Notes under the pieces: generated by a model | Databases searched by the model: none | What the model was told of the DNA's origin: nothing | The model's input: only the letters and a program-made list of their open reading frames with translations | Assembly: GCA_021464415.1 (NCBI GenBank) | Contig: CM038463.1 | Span: 4,588,001-4,652,000, forward strand | Direction: 5' to 3' | Length of the DNA: 64,000 bases | From: Lonicera japonica | Lineage: Eukaryota > Streptophyta > Magnoliopsida > Dipsacales > Caprifoliaceae | Part shown: in pieces, positions 24,269 to 35,752 of the stretch | How the letters are laid out: each line of letters starts with the position of its first letter | How positions within the stretch are numbered: the first letter of the stretch is position 1 | Translations under genes and position numbers: made by a program

Positions 24269-24670
24269 TATACACACATCAAGTCTTCCGTGCATCCCCT
24301 CTCTGAACTCTATTTTTTATGTCTAAACTTTAATCAATTATTAGCCATGGCCATACCCTCCTATTTAATGGGTTTAGTAGTGGTGGAGATGAATCACTTT
24401 TACTTTATAAGGTGTATTAGTTTTAAAATTTGCTGAAGTACAAATAAAGCTAATGGTTTGAAGAACAATAATGACACATGTATATACTCCAACAACAATT
24501 TAAGAGTTATAATGGTAGATCCTCTCTTGAAGATGGGTTATTTCAACTATGATTTGGCTTTGGATCAACTTACTACTCCAAATGGTGGCTTGAATTTCAA
24601 CCTGGCAAAGACAACATATTTAGGGAGTATTAATAATACGAAGAACAAAAAAATAAATAAAATTATACTA

Positions 24671-24970
24671 ACGGTACATTGATATATTGGGGGTTGATCA
24701 CATGAAAGGAAAGAAAAATGAAGTTCACTTATACGTGGGGTAGAAAACCCCACATCTATTTTAACTATTTTAACCCCCATGTGTAAAAAAGATTTAGAAT
24801 CTTGAGTTAAAAATTATTTATTTTAAATTTTTATATTAGAAGTACACTGATATATGACCACGTGATAAGAAAAGAAAAATGAGACTCCTAAGAATCAAAC
24901 ATGCACATGGGGTTAGAAAATCTACCCATATCTCGATTATCCTAGCCCCCCAAGAGTAAAAAAGAGTCCG
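24671..24970. repeat. Diverged tandem duplication of about 125 bp
   Basis: Two blocks share the order ACA(T/C)TGATATAT, AAAGAAAAATGA, a (C/A)(G/A)TGGGGT-TAGAAAA block, a TATTTTAAC or CGATTATCC block with CCCCC, and GTAAAAAAGA. They begin near 24671 and 24842 and are separated by about 45 bp. The copies are old and differ at many sites. Confidence 0.55.
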
Positions 24971-25304
24971 GAAAATTTTAGAATGCAATTCATATCTCTT
25001 TTTAAAATAAACAATAATTAGTAATGCAATTCATATCTCTAAAAGTATAAACAATGTTTTTTCTCTTATAAATTGCTAGAATGTAATTGCCACTAACTTT
25101 TATGATTTCAATTAAAATTTTGACTTTGTCCTTTTCAATTATAATGTTTTTTATGTAACACTCAAATGTATAATTTGTAAGGTTGGAATTTATATAAAAT
25201 TTTCTTTTTTATCTTTAATTATATTATTTTTTCTTTTCATCTAACTCTTAAATCTTCAATGATTTTTGTCAAAATTATTATAAAATATTTTTTTATGCCA
25301 TACA

Positions 25305-25332
25305 GTACCCTTGGGTACGGGCATCACCCTAG
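25305..25332 (+). mobile_element. Helitron-like 3' end
   Basis: Hairpin GTACCC-TT-GGGTAC (25305-25318), then a 10-base spacer and CTAG (25329-25332) followed by T. This is the classic Helitron 3' structure. The matching 5' TC end to the left could not be placed. Confidence 0.5.
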
Positions 25333-25393
25333 TAAAGTAATGATTTAGAGATGGTGTATTTGTGATTAACTCTGGATTCTAAAAAAAAAATTA

Positions 25394-25890
25394 TAGTAAA
25401 TTATACCAAAGGCTATTGAATTATTGAGTTGTTTTAATTAACCCACTAACCTATTAATTGTTCCAATTCAGCCAATGAACTATTCGATAGTTTCAATTAA
25501 ACCATTAAACTATAAGTGGTTTCGATTTAGCCACTAAACTATTCAGTTATTTCAATTTACTTATTAAACTATTCATTTGTTTCAATTTTTCCTCACGCTT
25601 TATATATATATATAATATGTGTCTATAAAGGACTACATAAAGTTGGGTAACTGATTTATGGTGGATAAATCAAAACAATGAATAGTTTAGTGGATAAATT
25701 AAAATAACTGAATAGTTTAGTGGGTAAATTGAAATAACTAAATAGTTTAATGGATAAATTGAAACAACTCATAGTTTAATGGGTAAATTGAAACAATTGA
25801 ATCGTCCAGGAGGTGAATTGGAACAATTAATAATTTAGTGAGTCGATTAAAACAACTCAATAGTTCAGTGGCCTATGGTGTAATTTACTC
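25394..25890. mobile_element. Foldback element built from inverted tandem repeats
   Basis: The ends AGTAAATTATACC and (reversed) AGTAAATTACACC lie at 25395 and 25889. The left arm and right arm are inverted copies, each composed of several roughly 36-bp units such as GAATAGTTTAGTGG-TAAATT. The arms are separated by about 60-100 bp including a TA run. No target duplication is clear. Likely a Mutator-type foldback MITE. Confidence 0.65.
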
Positions 25891-26321
25891 AATAAATATA
25901 TATGACTGTTGTAATGTTTTTTAACATGGTATCAAACTTTTGGGGGAATGTCACAATTGATGGAATTGTGGCTACTCAAACAAAATCGCACGCTTACAAT
26001 TAGTCACCAGCCTCCATATTTGAATATAATTTTCCTTTGCATTAGTAAAAATTGAATTATTTCATGATTGTTAAAAAATACAACATAAATTAAGGCGGCC
26101 GTTATTTGCACACTACGTGTTTATTTCGTAATACTTTATTTTCCATTCGCTCAATAACAAATGAATATGTGCATGTTATTTGCTCATGAGAACCGAGTAT
26201 AAATTTAAAAAATACTTTACTTTGCCCTATAAGTACTGAGTATATAAACTTATACTCACTTATCATTAAACAGATAACATGTACTTACTTATTATTATAC
26301 GAATAAAAAATAAAATATTAT

Positions 26322-26697
26322 TAAGGTGATATTTGGTTAATTTTTTGAATTGAATTTTTAAGTTGAGTTTTTTAAATCTTGTGTTTGGTAAAATTTGAAA
26401 GTATGTTGAAAAGTGAATTTGGTTTTGTTTAAGTTTTTTTAACCAACTAAAAAATCTCATAAATTTTTTTTCAAAAAATAGTCCCAATAAATCTTATTTT
26501 ATAGATTTCGACGAATAAGTTTCAAATATATATTTTTTTTTATCTAATTTTGATTTTTAGATTTAAAGTTATGATGTTTTAAAAAAAAATTAGAGAGAAA
26601 AAGTAAAGTAAAATAAATTTTGAGAAGTGTAAAAATAAAATTAATTTTAAGTTAAATTTTTAAAATTTTAAAAAATAAACACTCACCAAATATACCC
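26322..26697 (-). repeat. Dispersed MITE-like repeat, copy B
   Basis: This is the reverse-orientation relative of the repeats at 21197 and 57767. Shared blocks include ATAGTC(C/A)CAATAAATCTTAT-like and the TTTAAAGTTATG(A/G)TGTTTTA region. Its ends carry TATTTGGT(T/G), suggesting short terminal inverted repeats. It is non-coding. Confidence 0.7.
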
Positions 26698-27230
26698 AAA
26701 TGTTTTATAAAGTATGAATAGCACTCCGAAATTATTTGTTGGACAATTTCCCGCTATAGAAACAGACACTAAATAGTTGGTCGATTTACCAAGCTTCCAT
26801 TACATGACTCTTCACTGTTGGATCTGTTGCGTACCTATTATTATTTCTGATAAAGTACACTTTTACCCCCTTTATTACAACAAAAATGCAGAGAAAGCAA
26901 CTTGTTATGTTTAATTTTTTTTGCGTGTGGTACAGAGTCTGCCCTTTGCAGAATAATTATAGTAGGCGTTGGATACTCAGGTCGAAAAATACGACCGTTA
27001 ACGAATTAAACATTTATGCCTAAAAAGCATCGGGGGAATTGATTAGATTAAATTGCAGATAGATGTTGACTTTTTTGGTTAAACTTTGCACGTCCTGGGC
27101 ATCGGGTTGCGTGCCGACGGAACCCAGGGAGGGAGCACGCATTAGTTTGGCAGCAGATCGGATAATTAATTAGCCGATAATATACGGAATTTCTCTTCAG
27201 GATATGGACATAAAAATTAGACCTTTGCAT
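26698..27230. other. Intergenic DNA with a short GC-rich patch
   Basis: About 27088-27140 reads GGGCATCGGGTTGCGTGCCG and then a GGAACCCAGGGAGGGAGCAC block, unlike its surroundings. This may be a fragment of an interspersed repeat that I cannot name. No gene is seen. Confidence 0.4.
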
Positions 27231-27233
27231 ATA

Positions 27234-27869
27234 TGGCTCGTTTGATTCAAGATTTAAACCATTTCAGGAATGTTACATTTCATTCTGAAACAATTTTCGC
27301 GTTTGGTTCAAATTTTAAGTCCGAAATAAATGATTCCAGGAACAAACTTTTCCCCCAAAGTTCTCCCATTTAAATCATAAGGAATAAACCATTACCAATG
27401 AGCACCTTTTTTAATTTTTTCATGTTAGGACTAAAATAACACTCTTCCGTATGAATAAATAATTCTTTTTCCATCGGTGTATGAAAATATTGTTTGGAAC
27501 TTTTTTTTAATTACGCTGCTACACAAAAAAAAAATAAAAAATTATTTGAAACTTTTTTCTTTTCTTTTTTCCTGTTGTAATTTTTTTTAATTAAAAATAA
27601 TTGTAATTTTTGTAGGATAGTTATTAGCTAGGCATATGTAATTTTTGTAATTCATTATAGTAATTGTCTTTTTTGAAAAATTAGTAGGTGATGTTTTCTC
27701 ATCTTTTAAAAATAATGGTATTTTTGTAATTGATACTTTATTCCACTCCTATTCCCGGCTGAACCAAATATCGGCACGGCATCCTTAATGCCAGGAAAAT
27801 AACTTTCCAGGAATCAAGTATTCCCATTCCATGCCCATTCCATTCCCAAAACTCGAACCAAACGAGCCC
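27234..27869. mobile_element. Tourist-like (PIF/Harbinger) MITE, copy 3, 636 bp
   Basis: The termini are (T)GGCTCGTTTGATTCAAG and, in reverse, GGGCTCGTTTGGTTCGAG. ATA duplications lie at 27231-27233 and 27870-27872. It is collinear with copy 1 at 6383-7010. Confidence 0.85.
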
Positions 27870-27872
27870 ATA

Positions 27873-28320
27873 AAGTAATGTATTTCAATACCCTGTTAAA
27901 TACACACCATTATTTATTTGTTTTAATCTCTTCCATATAAATGTAGCTATTGAATATATATACATATTTGTTATATATATATGTTAAAAAGGTAAAACCA
28001 AGTAAAAGATAGTGCATATAGCAAAAATTATTTCAATTTCCGTTTGTGCAAAACAGGAAAGTAAGTGGATAAATTTTTCGTCTGCGCAAAAAAAAAAAAA
28101 AAAAAAGGGTAATCAAAAAATTGAAGCTTAACCTTTCTATGATTGATAAGGTGAGAAGAGGAAAATTTAACCGTCTAACACAATATTGGAGTGGGGTCTA
28201 ATTGAAGAGCTTAGACAAGTGATCAATCAGAAGGGTAAAACTTACTCTTCAAAGATTGGACGATTAAAGAGGTAAGTTTGTGGGTTCATTTACAAGCTTG
28301 CGCTGCACGTGCATAAATAC
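27873..28320. other. Intergenic AT-rich DNA, no gene
   Basis: It contains an A run near 28088-28106 and short TA repeats. Nothing else is recognised. Confidence 0.45.
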
Positions 28321-28328
28321 AAGTGATG

Positions 28329-28610
28329 CAGAGCTAGACTCGGTGTGAGCCGCAACATGTTCTTGCCTCAGGCCTCAAATTTTTGAGGATCCCATAATTT
28401 TTTGAAGCTTGAAGTTAGAAGTTTATTGATCAAAAAATCTTATATGTTATTATTAATCAAAAAATAAGTAGTGATCATTTATATAAATTAAGTTAAATTT
28501 TTTTTTTTTGAATTTGTATATTTAGAAAAAAAAAGACTTAAAAATTTAAAGACAAACGGCCTTATTGATAAATTTCACTTCCGGTCCCCGAATTCTCAAG
28601 TCCGGCCCTG
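28329..28610. mobile_element. Short non-autonomous hAT element, 282 bp
   Basis: The termini are CAGAGCTAGACTCGG and, in reverse, CAGGGCCGGACTTGAG. A perfect 8-bp target duplication AAGTGATG flanks it (28321-28328 and 28611-28618). The ends and a GCCT(C/A)AGG-type subterminal block relate it to the larger hAT at 34725-36342. Confidence 0.85.
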
Positions 28611-28618
28611 AAGTGATG

Positions 28619-29031
28619 TGGATGTTCTTACAACTTAAAATCACTTGGAATACACATTGATTAAATACAAGACTTAATTACCAGTATTTAAGAGTGATAG
28701 TGGCCGGTTCAACTATCTGTTTATGACCCCCCACTTTCTTACATTCTAATTTTTAGTAAACTAGCTAGTTCTTAACCTATGTTAGATGTCTCATGTTTCA
28801 AAAGAAAATGAAAATATGTATTTAAATCTTTCTTACTAATACATCTTTACATGAATCATGTTCCTAAATTTATAACTGGAAAAATGAAAAGAAGAAAATA
28901 ATTCTAGTCATTGACAAGCAAAATCAACATATATATATATATATATTCACATTACACCACTAATTAAAGGCCATTTCCCATCCTCTTTATTTGTTTTGGA
29001 TAATTAAGACCACTTGAGTCCCTTGCTCAAT
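28619..29031. other. 3' flank of the kinase gene
   Basis: AT-rich sequence with no separate gene. It likely includes the 3' UTR of the kinase gene, whose stop is at 29032-29034. Confidence 0.4.
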
Positions 29032-31016
29032 CTACAACTCTTCTGCATTCAAGAGATCTTCATAGTATCTCTTCCAATATGATGCCTTTCTACACTTCCT
29101 CACTATCTCCAAGCTACCATGCTTACTTTTAAGCAGCTCTAAAACCTGCAAAATGCAAACATCACATAGGGTTATATATAAGCCTTTTATTTTGTTACAT
29201 CTAATTGAAATTTGAGAAGTCGCATAATTAACATTTATAATTCAAGTCGAGAACATGCCTGACTCATTTGAGGGCGACGAATAGAAGACTGTTGCACGCA
29301 TAAAAAGGCAGACAAAACCATGAGGTTCATCTGTAGTTGGTTGTAGTCATCAGCAAGTGAAGGATCAACAAGCTCTCTAATGTTGTTCTTCTTCAGCAAG
29401 GGTCTTGCCTAACACAAATAAGTTCAATGAGTCATCAATAACCTTTCACATTTTCATTTTTACGGCTCCCAAGGGGAATTTTGTTGGTTTATTTGGAAGA
29501 GACAGGGACATACCCACATAACAAGGCTTTGATGCGAGTAATCCAATGCTCGACGTCCACTGATAAGCTCCAATAGCAGTACACCAAAGGCAAATACATC
29601 GGTTTTTTCATCTATTATGCCGTGCATTAAGTACTCGGGAGCAAGATATCTGCAAGTGTAAGAAATTACAGAAAGTATTAAAGGTAAAACTTATACGGAT
29701 TAACAGGAAAGATGGGAAGGAGATTTTAGAATTACAAACCCAAATGTTCCTTCAAATTTTGACACGGTGTGGTGCGTCCAATGCTCTGGCAACCATTTTG
29801 CTAGCCCATAATCACAAATCTGAATTGAAAATAGTTACTCTTTGGTTGCAAAGCTCCCAACACACCTTTAAACATATGGTTTAGTTTTAGGGTAGTGTTG
29901 CAATTTCTAACAACAGAATTAACTTATCCAAGAATCAGGTCATACAAGAAGAAACTGTAAAACAATCATCGTTATTAGTGACTGAAATATCTTTCTACAC
30001 ATTCTGATAAGGTGGATTTGGAGGGTACCATAGGCTTAAAGTCCTCGGCAAGTAATATATTTGCAGCCTTTATATCTCTGTGGATTATTCTCCTTTGACA
30101 ACCCTCATGAAGATAAACTAGACCTTCAGCTGTTCCTAGTGCAACCTTGTACCTAATACTCCATTCCAGTTTCGTCTTTGAACCTGTTAAAATAATCAAA
30201 ATCAAAACCAAAACAAGAGAAATCTTACATAAATTAAACCCACAATTTTTCAAATCAAAGAACCAAGAAAGCGAGATACTGGAAATCACGAACTCACCAT
30301 GAAGCAGAGAAGCTAAACTACCATGGGGAGAAAGCTCAAGAACAAGGTGCATTCCTCCTTCAACTCCCATAGCCAATCAACTTAGCAGTATTGGGATGGT
30401 TGAGATGGGCCATAATCCCAACCTCGGACAAGAAATCCCCAATTTTCTCCTCCATTGGAACCCGTGTCAATCGCTTCACTGCAACAAGCTGCCCATTTCT
30501 CAAACACCCTTTGTAAACTTCAGCGTAACCTCCCTTTCCAATAAGATTCTCTACATCATTTTCAAACCATACATTACAATATTAGTCAATTACTAATGAT
30601 TGCTAACCACCCTTTTATAGGCATGACTTAACGCTTGGGAATCACTAACCGCGGGCGAAATTGTTGGTTGCAATTTGTAGTTCCGAGGTGGTGAAGTTCT
30701 TCCAGTGAGGTTTGAAGTAGCTTAGATCAGTATCTATAATGGGGCTTGGTGACATTGAAATGGCCTCTCTTATAGTACTACTAAATCTTTTAGATAGTTT
30801 TAGGACATTAAGAGAATGCAAGTTGCCTAAAGGTCTTTTTGACGTACTCTTTAGTAATTGAACAATAGCAGCCCATCTTGAAATGGGTTTTGAAATATTT
30901 TGTTCTTCAAGTTCTAAACAACTCTCTTTCGAATAGGCCGATTCTGATTCTAAGCTCCTCAAGTAGTCCTCAAGAACTCCACTAGGAGAGTACGCATCTT
31001 CCTCTTCTTTCTCCAT
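29032..31016 (-). pseudogene. Receptor-like cytoplasmic kinase, RLCK-VI (RBK-like), frameshifted
   Basis: A cytosolic Ser/Thr kinase of the ROP-GTPase-linked RLCK-VI group by its N-terminal SPSGVLEDYLRSLESE region and kinase sequence. Seven exons: 30650-31016, 30298-30550, 30029-30183, 29740-29819, 29514-29649, 29259-29408 and 29032-29145. The start is ATG 31016, and the stop would give 417 aa but for one extra base. The P-loop GKGGYAEV is at residues 127-134, catalytic lysine K148 and the alpha-C glutamate E165. Later exons keep [20 protein letters not shown] and [15 protein letters not shown]. The CCC at 30366-30368 should be CC: the extra G on the coding strand puts TGA at 30360-30362, truncating the protein after residue 185. 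All other exon lengths and phases are consistent. The metal-binding DFG is DYG (29805-29813). The last intron appears to be GC-AG. It is either a recent pseudogene or a single-base assembly error. Confidence 0.85.
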
Positions 31017-33379
31017 TTCTAAGTCATATATCTACCAAAGTAAAACAACAATATTTAGAATGAAAAAATATAAATTGCATAGAATATGTGAAAAGTAGAG
31101 CTGAATTAAAGAAAAATGAGGAACCAGATATACTTTTAACATAGCAAGGCATTTATAAACTTAGAATCATAGAAGTTTAGGTAAATACAGAGAATGGTGA
31201 CCAAGAAAATGTGAAACTAACAGGGTAAATAATATATCAGAGAAAGGTGTATTTTGGAATCTAAGGAAAAAGTGAAAAACAAATCCCTTGCAGAAAAAGG
31301 AGTAGACAAACTGTAATTTGGAAAATAATGAAGGGAATTATAAACAGAGGAATCAAATGTACACACACTCAGAACAACTGAAAAATCTATTAAAACCAAG
31401 AAAGAACAACAAGGTGAGAAGTACTCAATTGCAAAGAAACAAAAGCTAAAGAAACCGACAGCAAGTTCAATAATTTGTTACATAAATAAATAAATAACAA
31501 GAACATATACCAACACACACAATATATATGTAGTGTATGAAATAGAAAAAAAATACCAGAGAGAAGAAGCTGAAGATTCTTAGAGATGCCCCATGAAGAA
31601 TACCCAGAGAAAAAAGAAAAGAAAAGAAAAGATGGAAAGGAAAAGAAAAGAAAGAGACTTCTTACCAGAAATGGAGAGAGAAATGGTGGTTTTTATTATG
31701 TTGGGGCTGGGAGGGAGGGAGAAAGAGATGTAGGGAAGGGTGAAGCGGTGGGAGATTTTTTGATTATTACATTTCCTCTAAGGATTGCTACATACACAAT
31801 CAACCCCTTTTCGTCTTTTCCCCACTTTTCCACTGTTCCTCCTTAATAACAAGAAGGAAAAATATCCGCTTTGGTTTTCAATTTTTTTCCCTCGAATAGA
31901 AAAAGGAAAAAAGGGAGGCCGGACTACATAACCCTCAGATTTTATTTTCCACTCCCATGTAAAGTAGCAGTGTTTAAACACGTGTGCAGAAACAGATTTG
32001 ATTCATTTCCATTAATTTTTTGGTTTAATTCTGTCTAAAAAGATTTAATTTGAGAGTTAAACGAATAATTTTTTTTATAAAATTTAATAAAAATGATTTT
32101 TATACTAAGTAGATCATGTATATAAAATTTTATTAAAAAATTCAAACCGGAAGTTATTTTTTAGTTTTCTATTAAAATCAAGTGTTTTTATTTTTTTATA
32201 ATATTATTAAACGAAGTCATAATAATTAAAAAATGTTAAATTAAAATTCATATAATATATGCTGATAAAATATATGATATGAATTACTACATGAATATAG
32301 CACTGCTTATAATAATTTAATATAAGTCATGTAATCAAGTCTCTTGGTTGTAAAACACTTCCCTTAATCCTACAAATAAAGAAAAACTCTGCCTACTACT
32401 GGACCAACCCCTCTCCTCTTTGACATGTAAAACTAGTTACATCACAAATAATGTCACTTGAATTTTCTTAATTCAAAAATGAGTATTTTATTTCTGCTAA
32501 GAATAAAATTATAAATCTGACATTGAAAAATTAAATTCTCAAAAATATAATAATTTTTAGTTATAACGAAGAGAAATTAGTTTTGCGCCCGTAAAAATTT
32601 GCAAAGATTACCTACCCCTCATGTTTGTATTTTTTATTTAACAAAAAGATTACCCTCAATGTTGAAAAAAATATACTTCTGGGGATTTTGTTAAGACCCC
32701 CAAGACAAGGTTTATCGTGTTATCTAGGGCACTCTTAACTTTTTTTTCCACTTTGATGGACGAGTCCAAGTATGTGCACATTCTAAAAAATGAAACAAAG
32801 ACAGAAAAAAGTTATAGTTGCCACGCTTTTCAAGTTTCTCTCTTTTCTGAAATTTTATTTCAACCAAGAAATAAAAAGCTTTGTTTGGACAAAGATCAAA
32901 GTAAGGTTTGCTGATAATTAAATTGATTGATGTTTATTTTTATTAGCAACTGTTATTGACAAGGTAAAATATCTATTATCAAAAAAGTAGCTAGGTGCAT
33001 ATATATATATTTATACATTATGCAGCATAATATATTACTCCAGTAATAAAAATAACCTATTTATTATGTTATTTTGTCTTTTAAATTATACTAGAAATAG
33101 AACCAGAATTCGAGCTTTGAAATAAATAAAAATATGTAACCTAAATGTAGTACAAGAAAAATATATTTTTTTGTTAAATAAGTCCACCACTAATATTTAG
33201 TAGCGGAATTTTTTTTTCCTCTTAAGTCCCTCTCCATTCAAGATTCATTCTACAAGCAGAATTCGTGTGGCAAAAGATATTCATTGCTACTATTTTACAG
33301 CAATATTACTATATCTTTCAAGTAAAGAATTTGTCTGCAATAAACATTTGCCACTATACTGCAATTTGTTTAGGATTGA

Positions 33380-33410
<31 letters not shown>

Positions 33411-34309
33411 ATGTATTTATACATGTTATTGTATCTGAAATGTAAGAGTATTTTTTTTTATATATATAAGACATTGTTAATATATCAAATTTTACGATAT
33501 AAAATAAATTATATAGCCATTAATTTAAAAAATTATTAGTAGATTATTTAAATTGTCCGCTAAAGGATGACAAAAATGAGTACCGGCCTGTTATCTTTTT
33601 ATATTAATTTATTTTTCAATATTGGATCCTAAAGTAATACATCGAATTATTAGTACTACATTGGTGGCTAATGGGTCAAAACAGGTTTTTAAGTACCGCG
33701 TAGATGGAATAATAATGCAATCATTACACAAAAAAATATTCTCCCGCAAGAAAGGAATGCCAGTAGGGACTGAACGCCTCCACAAGCAAAAAAGATTTCG
33801 AGTGTTCTTCCTCATCAAGCTATCATATACACTGATATGCACGTATGTATTATGCGCATATATTTTCAGACTTTAAAGAGCGTTTTTTTTAATAAAAAGA
33901 AAAGATGTTTATTTAAAAGGCAGAATAGATAAATTTTTTTTATGAAAAAATTGTATACATGATCTATAGTGAGTAGATTATCTTTATTAAATTACATAAA
34001 GAAACTTCAATCTATAAGTGAGTAAACTGGCAAAGCGATAAATATGTGCATTTTTGGTTGTTGAAATTTTTTATAATCATCCACTCATTTATAAGTTAAT
34101 TTATTTTATGAAATTTAGCGGAGTCGATCTACTCATCTTATGAATCATTTTTACAAATTCTCATAATTTTTTTTTATTCCTCATAATGAGTATCCATTCT
34201 TTTTGTTAAAGAGATGAAGTCCCTCTTTAATTAGAATCTAACTCTTTATGTATAATTATAGAGAACAATTTAGACTTAAATGTTATTGTAATGAGTAAAA
34301 TTAGACTTA
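31017..34309. other. Upstream region of the kinase gene and intergenic DNA
   Basis: The first ~550 bases above the ATG are A-rich and probably include leader sequence and promoter. A purine-rich GGGAGGGAGGGAGAAAG-type patch lies near 31709-31730. Beyond about 31850 there is AT-rich DNA with TA repeats (near 33384 and 33460). No gene can be supported. Short open frames here encode low-complexity sequence. Confidence 0.45.
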
Positions 34310-35465
34310 GGGTCCGTTTGGTTCGAACTTTCTAGGAATAATAAATCCTTCTTTTTAGGTTTCTGGTGTTTGTTTCAAGTTTTAGGTCAGAATTTGGAAT
34401 TCCAAGAAAATTTGGATTCCCCTGTGTGTTCCAAATTTATTCCCTTCTAATTTAGGGAGGAATGCTAAATGATTCCTATGGAATCCTCAAATATGTTGTC
34501 AAATGAAATTTTTGTCTTAATGAAAACCAGTTTTTTATTCGTTACAAATGGATTCTTCTTCCATCGCCATGTTTTATTCTCTGTAAATTGAATATTCCAC
34601 CTCTCTCATCTTTGTCGTCAACACCAACGAGACAACGGTCGGTCGTCGGTCTCTCTATACCAAACCAACCTTTTCCTTCTCATCTTTCTTTGATCTTCAT
34701 CATCTTAGATCTATGAGCTATTTTCAGACCCGGCTATGATGGCATGCAACCAATGCATTTGCCTAGGGCCCCATTTTTTAGGTAGCGAATTGTAAAGAAT
34801 TAAAGTTGAGGAGGCAGTTTGAAAAAAAAACTATGTCAAAAAGAGTCAGAGAACAGGCTTCGAAGACATTTCCCCTTTTCTTCCTTTTCCTTTCCGCTGG
34901 CTCTCTGTTATTTCTCTCCTTTTGTTCCCAGCAAGGCACCAAATCTCACAGCTCCTTCTTTCTCCTCTTCACCTCCAAAGCATCAAACACGGCTCTACCC
35001 ACACCAACTATCCACGTGATTAAGCCTTCAAAAGTCCACCAAGGGCACCAATTTTATCAACCAAGGTTAAGATTCTTAAGCCCTAATTTTTTAATTTTTC
35101 ATTTTCTCTTTTCTATTTCTTTCATATTTCTTGATTTTTAATTATTTAGCAATTAATATGATATTGATTTGTTGATTGTTGATTATTTGATTATTTATTG
35201 ATTTTATTCCATATTTCTTGATTTATAATTATTAAGCATGATATTGATTTGTTGGTTTATTTTTGTTAAATCTAGTTTAGACTTTAGTTTAATCAAGTTC
35301 TATACTAGTTTTGCCAATAGGTACATTTAGCATGATATTGATTTTATAATTATTTAGGATTTATGATTATTTAGAATTTATTATTTATGATATTTTTTGT
35401 ATAATATTAGGTGTATTTATTGTCATTGATGGTGATTGTAAATTTTTTCTTTAATTAGTTTTACA

Positions 35466-35654
35466 ATGTCGGGCAAGCGGATACAAGATTCGGGAAGCAA
35501 AAAGAGAAAAATTAAAAAAAGAAAAGAGTTAGTTATACAATCTATTGCCGGTTCCATGGATAGGTATGTTAAAAAAAAACCTACTCCTTCACTTTCAAAT
35601 GAAGATAATGTGAATGTAGATATGGATGTGAATGATCTTCAATGTCGCATTTGA
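35466..35654 (+). pseudogene. N-terminal fragment of a zinc-finger MYM/TTF-type hAT transposase
   Basis: A 62-codon frame encodes a start resembling plant zinc-finger MYM-type (TTF) hAT transposases. It has a short Lys/Arg-rich segment (SGSKKRKIKKRKE), then a helix-like QSIAGSMDRYVKK and an acidic stretch. No zinc finger, catalytic or dimerisation region follows. The likeness is from memory of the family, and the frame is short and basic, so the call is tentative. Its position inside a hAT element with intact target duplication supports it. A C-terminal relic of the same type of transposase lies in the hAT at 57555-60617. Confidence 0.5.
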
Positions 35655-35723
35655 TTTTTTATTGATTTTATTCCATATTTCTTGATTTATAATTATTTAG
35701 TATGATATTGATTTGTTGATTTA

Positions 35724-35752
35724 CTAGGGTAAGCCCGTGCCATCCGGCACGG
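35724..35752 (-). mobile_element. Helitron-like 3' end inside the hAT element
   Basis: On the minus strand: hairpin arms CCGTGCC/GGCACGG (35735-35752), a 7-base spacer, and CTAG at 35724-35727 with host T beyond. The element would run to the right. Its 5' end was not found before the hAT end. Confidence 0.5.

Larger units (their letters stand above)
22610..25304. other. Intergenic DNA, no gene
   Basis: Contains a GC-richer unidentified block at about 23138-23262, CT/CA microsatellite sequence near 24237-24268, and a diverged tandem duplication at 24671-24970. No coding sequence can be supported. Confidence 0.5.

Noticed and set aside
30298..30550. An alternative splice that would remove the kinase frameshift
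   Set aside because: No GT...AG pair around 30360-30370 removes one base or a compensating segment while keeping the conserved kinase residues on both sides.
34806..35141. 111-codon frame near the left end of the hAT element
   Set aside because: Ser/Phe-rich low-complexity translation, with no similarity to the transposase expected there.
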